A stretch of 58,500 bases of DNA from Chrysomallon squamiferum (Eukaryota; Mollusca; Gastropoda; Neomphalida; Peltospiridae), in contig CM022667.1 in assembly GCA_012295275.1 (NCBI GenBank), positions 13,914,432-13,972,931 of the forward strand. The letters are read 5' to 3'. Positions 53,701-58,500 of this stretch are shown one piece after another. Positions within the stretch are counted from its first letter, which is position 1. Each line of letters starts with the position of its first letter. A program made the position numbers and the translations under genes. The notes beneath the pieces were generated by a model, which was not told the origin of the DNA, ran no database searches, and saw only the letters and a list, made by a program, of their open reading frames with translations.

Positions 53701-55045
53701 GTCAACTTGTCCCAAATCCGGGTGATACTTCGCAGCTGATGATGCTATATAAAAAAGTGATTTTTCCACAATCGTGGATCGAATATCGGCGTTTCTGGAG
53801 GTTCCATTTATCCCGTACGGATAATTAGCGTACGTAAGCTTCGTGAGTGCATCTCATGTAAGGGACATAACTCTAATCTATGATTGTGAACACATATCAC
53901 TAAAGGGAGATAACTCTAATTGATGTAATTTATACTTTGCTCTGCGAATACATCTCACGTAAGGGACATAACTCTAATCTATTTATTTGTGAACACATAT
54001 CAAAAGAGAATTAAGTATGATACAGATAAGTTATTGTTAAGAGATGGAGATAAATGATAGAGATATAGCTAGAGAGTCACTGAAAAATGATAGAGAAAGG
54101 TAGAGAGAAAAATGATGATAGAGATAAAGGTAGACAGACAGAGACAAGTGATAGAAATATAAGTAGAGAGAAACAAATGATTGATAGTCTGTTTCATGGG
54201 ATAGACAGATGTAGTTAGACAAGAGACACGGGTACAGAGATACGGGTACAGCGAGGCATGCGATAGAGATATAGATAGAGAGTCAGAGACACCTATTAGT
54301 GATGTAGGTAAAGAGAAGGAGACAAAGTCAAAGATGTAGGTAGAACGACAAATAATAGAGATAAAGATTAGGCAGACTTTGATAGAGACATAAGTTGAGA
54401 CATGGAGACGAATGATAATGATAAATATAGAGAGAAAGGCAAGTGATAGAGATAATGGTAGAGAGATGTACAAGTACTAGACATGCTGGTAGAGAACCAG
54501 AAACAAGCAATAGCAATATATGTAGACAGAGAGAAGTGATAGAGATATGGTTGAGAGACAGACGTTATGAAGGTACAGAACGAGATAAAGATACAGATAG
54601 AGAGATAGATAGAAACGTAGAGGGACAGATGTGATAGACGTAAAGATAGCGAGAAGCAGAGCCAAATGATAAAGAAGATAATAGGTAGGAAGGCTTAGTC
54701 ACCCGGATTTCCGACAAACTGACGCCTCGAAGAAAAAATTATATCGATTAGAGTTATTTCCGTTATGTGAGATGTACTCACAAACTTAGGTTAGAGTTAT
54801 GTCCCTTACTTGAGATGTACTCACAGAGGAAAGTATAAATTACATCAATTAGAGTTATGTCCCTTTAGTGATATGTGTTCACAATCATAGATTAATGTTA
54901 TGTCCCTTACATGAGACGCACTCACTAAGCTTACGTATGCTAATTATCCGTACGGGATAAATGGAATCTGCAGAAACGCCGAGATTCGATCCACGATTGT
55001 GGAAAAATCACTTTTTTATATATAAAAAGGTCAGAACCGTATATC
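50740..55045. repeat. Palindromic composite repeat rich in GATA/CTAT
   Basis: Four copies of a core of about 0.35-0.5 kb lie at 50960-51430 (forward), 52205-52690 (inverted), 53560-54010 (inverted) and 54710-55045 (forward). Each core holds words such as TTAGAGTTATGTCCCTTAC, GAGATGTACTCAC, GCTAATTATCCGTACGGGAT and GATTCGATCCACGA. Between them are 0.5-0.9 kb stretches of CTATCTCT-type sequence (left of about 51920) or its complement AGAGATAGA (right of it). Two of the purine stretches are near-copies of each other (53150-53362 and 54462-54662). ORFs here are serine/leucine/tyrosine-rich by-products of the repeat. Confidence 0.85.
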
Positions 55046-55729
55046 TCTATCTCTTTTCTCTGTCTCTATCTATGGCAATTAATTGTCATAGTCCGCAAAA
55101 AGATCATGGTATATTCCTTTGTTTTGTATGGCTTATTATGTATATTTATATGTAATGAATATGTGGAGATGAAATTAAAGCTGTATTTTTAAACAAATGT
55201 ATTGTTATCTTGCTTTAAATACAGAACTTAATTAATCTCGAACGCCAGAAAATAGTAAAAGTTTAAATTATGAAAAGAATATATGAATATTAAATATTGT
55301 TTCGCTTGAAAATCAAAAATATTGACAAGACAAAAAAGGATCCTAAAAAGTATTTGTTGTTATATTTGTACCTATTTGTACCCCAAAAAGATATATGTAT
55401 AAAAGAATAACAACAACAACAAAGAAACAAATAACAACAACAACAAATAAACAAATAACAACAACAAACAAACAAATAATAACAACAAAAAACATTGTTC
55501 TGGTGACAAACGTGTGTGCTCTTTTCTGTACAGACTATTAAACCTCCAGTAAGTAAAACTATATTTGTTTTCTTTACCTTTCCACGAGATTTATTAAGAA
55601 TAAATCATATACTTGACATAACTGTCATAAAAAGGAGAACAATTAGCTGAATTTGCAAATACAGGTAAGTACATTCTGTCATCAGTTTTAAGATGTTACG
55701 CACGCACACACACACACACACACACGCAC

Positions 55730-55763
<34 letters not shown>

Positions 55764-56361
55764 TACACACATTACGAAACGAAAGAAAAACTTGAAAATA
55801 CATAACAACAAATGCTGATATTAGTAACATTAATTTATTTTTAAACAGGATATATCTTCAAATTCATAACAATGTAGAATAAATTATTTACTCATGTTTA
55901 TTATTATTATTATTATTATTATTAAAGATAGATCTGTTTGAGGCTAAGACACTGAAGTACACGATATACAGAGCCATATTTTTTTACCCTTCATTTCTCA
56001 GTGAACGTAATATTTTTTGTTTATTTATTTATTATCAAATACAGGTCAAGTACATTCTGTCACCAGTTTCAAGATGTCACACACACTCACACACACACAC
56101 ATATAAATACACACACATATACACACAAATACACACACACATATACACACAAATACACATACATACACACACAATTAATATATTATGTTAACTTTGTGTA
56201 TCTTTCTAAATCACACGACTTGGCGTGTGGTAAATATAGAAAAAGTATTACACAATTTCACTGAAATCAACAGAGAATTATGAGAAAAGTGTGCTAAATG
56301 AAGCTGAGAAGTAGAAATTTAAAAACCACTAAAACCACTAAATTGACACAAACACACACAC

Positions 56362-56400
<39 letters not shown>

Positions 56401-56554
56401 CTCAAATACATTCAAACAAGACACACACACAAACACTCACACACATACATAACACATAGACACATACACATTCAAAATAATAACTATAAACAATACATAT
56501 ATATGTATTTTCCCACAGTGTTTGTCTTGTATTTACGAAGATTTTCAAATGTAG

Positions 56555-56625
<71 letters not shown>

Positions 56626-56789
56626 TAACTTCTTTAAATACATAATAACAAATTCTGATATTAACAACATTAATTTATTTTTTAAACATTTATTTACTCA
56701 TATTTATTATTATTTCTATTTTTATTTTTTTTTAAAGATAGATATTTTGAGGCTTAGACACAGATGGGTTTTTTCAATGTCAATTCTGT
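55046..56789. other. Spacer 3' of gene K with a local duplication
   Basis: ACA-type repeats at 55409-55490, CA runs at 55700-55760, 56075-56170 and 56345-56460, and an (AAT)n run at 56551-56625. Sequence near 55655-55700 (AAGTACATTCTGTCATCAG) returns near 56045, and 55800-55950 (GATATTAGTAACATTAATTT, AAAGATAGAT) returns at 56640-56760, so this flank was duplicated locally. No exon is seen. Confidence 0.65.
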
Positions 56790-57473
56790 CTATTTGCTTA
56801 AAATCACGAACGAGATCACTATTCCAATCCACATCGACAACAGAGATCTGCGTGTCTGGTGCTCAGCTGTAAAACAAATTGAATCAACAAATATTTGGTA
56901 ATTCATTTTGAATATTAATAGATATTTGTTACCACGCACACATATTTCAGCTGATTGGTGTAGAAACAAAAAAACCTAACAGGCGTTCAGAGAAATACTA
57001 ATCTTATGATATTAGAAAGACTAATCGATCGACAGAAATAAAAATGAGAAGATTCGAAGCTGAAATAAAAAACGGCGTAGACCGTATTTTTACATAAAGT
57101 GAATCAATAACAGTACAAGTGATGATTTTCCTTGTTACATCTAATCTTTTAATAATAAATTTGGACCTTAAAATTATAATCTCATCTTCAGTAATTATAG
57201 TAATTACAGATTCATCTCGGGAAAGAAAACAATCTTTAGGGAATATATTATACATGTTTAGCTTATTTGTTCGCAGACGAAATAGCAAATTTTAAAACTT
57301 TTATTGGATTCAATAGTGAAAGTAGTAATTTTACATACTTAAGCATAGTTAAAATTCTAAACAAGAATCCTACTGTTAATGTCCTTGAAAATCTCTTACC
57401 TTTGCTGTGTGCGGCATGCGGGATCGCTTCTTTACCTTTAATATTATTACACATTTATTATACATTATACATG

Positions 57474-57547
<74 letters not shown>

Positions 57548-57981
57548 CCACAGACATACCTTATAGAATATATATATATATATATGCACTAATAAAGTAT
57601 AGTAAATTATTATTATTATTATTATTATTGTTATTATTATTATTATTATACATTAGTGTTTAACATGTAAAGAATCATTAAAAATTCAGAGTACCGCAGA
57701 ATAAATCCAGCATCTTTCTCACTTTCTTTACGTTAAAGGCTTCGTCAGTCTCGCCGAGACAGTTGGTTTTTGTCAAACAGCTCATCATTGACTGTGATAA
57801 CCTGAAGTTACAGAACATTTATTATTACTAGTTTATATGGCAAAACCATTCAGTTAAAGTGAAGACAGTTTGGTTTATGCAACTGCGAATGAAAGAAAAA
57901 ATATATATAACCAAAATAACTTTACCTATGTACATAGAATATATTTTATAAAAACAGTATTAATAAATACATAAATTATGC

Positions 57982-58023
<42 letters not shown>

Positions 58024-58222
58024 AGAGACAAAGAAACAAACAACAAATAAATAACTAAATAAATAAATAAATAAATAAATCTACTATAATTTATTTTCGT
58101 TTGAACATACCGACATTTTGCAGCACTGTTCTCGTCATCGAATCGGAATTCCTGCGTGAAATGAACACTGCATACTTTCGCTGTGTCTCTGTCACACTGA
58201 CAAAAAGCCGAGTGTATTGTTA
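56790..58222 (-). CDS. Gene K, 6-Cys tail family member on the minus strand (5' partial)
   Basis: Minus-strand exons in coding order: 58222-58111, 57801-57695, 57435-57400 and 56866-56790 (TAG). Sizes 112, 107, 36 and 77 nt and phases match the family; exon 1 must lie right of the window. Exon 2 starts VTIHSAFC. Mature cysteines are QCD, KVC, AKC, MSC, TNC and LFC with spacing x7, x18, x8, x5, x20. The linker is KEAIPHAAHSK. Exon 5 gives EHQTRRSLLSMW and IGIVISFVIL, ending SK. Intact as far as seen. The orientation is opposite to A-J, so J and K converge across the palindromic repeat. It is no close duplicate of any other copy here. Confidence 0.83.
57476..57543. repeat. (GA)n microsatellite in intron 3 of K
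   Basis: Dinucleotide run on the plus strand, about 40 bp upstream (in gene direction) of the micro-exon 4. Confidence 0.96.
57985..58020. repeat. Poly(A) run in intron 2 of K
   Basis: About 36 A on the plus strand, followed by (AAAT)n at 58048-58080. Confidence 0.93.
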
Positions 58223-58500
58223 CTGAAATAATTAATAATTATGGTTTTGTAGAAATGTCATTAGAACATCCCATGAGCGAGAATTAACCGTTCATAAAAT
58301 TCTTATTGAAGTTATATGAATAATCAATGTGTGTGTGTTTTGTGTCCGCTACTATTTATATATATATATATATATATTTTTTTTTTTTTGAATTATCACA
58401 TTATATTGTTAGTTTTCTTATTATGTGCTTTACTAAATGTTAAATATTTGATATAAATTATCATAATTAACATTCAAAAAAAAACAACAAAAAAAACAAA

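Noticed and set aside
51551-54634. Many 60-170-residue frames in the GATA/CTAT region
   Set aside because: All are readings of simple or composite repeat DNA, present on both strands, with biased serine/leucine/tyrosine or arginine/aspartate content.
55409-55490. CRISPR-like direct repeats of AACAACAAC
   Set aside because: A short ACA microsatellite in eukaryotic DNA with no spacers of constant length.

Overview
The window looks like an animal (metazoan) genome. It is very A+T-rich, full of long microsatellites (GA/CT, CA, AAT, ACT/AGT), and carries Tigger/pogo-like and hAT-like DNA transposon remnants. Every gene I can support is split into small exons with GT-AG introns. The repeat style, including AAGGGAGATAACTC-like repeats, suggests a mollusc and most likely a cephalopod. 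That is an inference; nothing in the window proves the taxon.

The dominant content is a tandem cluster of one gene family, which I call the 6-Cys tail family here. I find 11 loci in the sense of a full or near-full exon set, plus fragments. On the + strand: A (178-1874, 5' end outside the window), B (4709-6955), C (10202-12155, pseudogene), D (15533-18459), E (19714-22611), F (25232-28450), G (30021-32012), H (34169-36265, frameshifted), I (38039-40184) and J (45474-48615). On the - strand: K (56790-58222, 5' end outside the window). Fragments are an inverted relic between C and D, an orphan exon 4/exon 5 pair between E and F, and an exon 3 relic inside intron 2 of D. All intact loci share one five-exon plan: exon 1 (34 nt) encodes a signal peptide start; exon 2 (112 nt) encodes the signal end and three cysteines; exon 3 (104-110 nt) encodes three to four further cysteines; exon 4 is a 33/36/39 nt micro-exon; exon 5 (77 nt) encodes a hydrophobic C-terminal tail. 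Intron phases are 1, 2, 1, 1. Products are 120-122 residues: signal peptide, small domain with six cysteines, short variable linker, and a hydrophobic tail that suggests GPI anchoring or a very short membrane anchor. No named family is certain; a DUF19-like resemblance is only a guess.

Each + strand gene from B to J (except pseudogene C) is preceded by a paired bZIP/CRE-like motif, TGACGTAA then GACGTCAT, with a fixed 10 bp gap (5 bp in I and J). This suggests co-regulation. In near-identical duplicates (E/F, A/B) the introns differ by about 1% by eye, while the cysteine loops differ almost only by amino-acid-changing substitutions. That is the signature of diversifying selection, or of patchy gene conversion. 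The most interesting reading of the window is therefore a rapidly diversifying array of small cell-surface recognition or effector proteins; ligand and tissue are unknown.

The rest is spacer. Between I and J are about 5 kb without a recognisable gene. Intron 3 of J holds a deleted Tigger element. Between J and K lie a folded-back Tigger fragment and a palindromic GATA/CTAT-rich composite repeat of about 4.3 kb (50740-55045). I saw no rRNA, tRNA or CRISPR.
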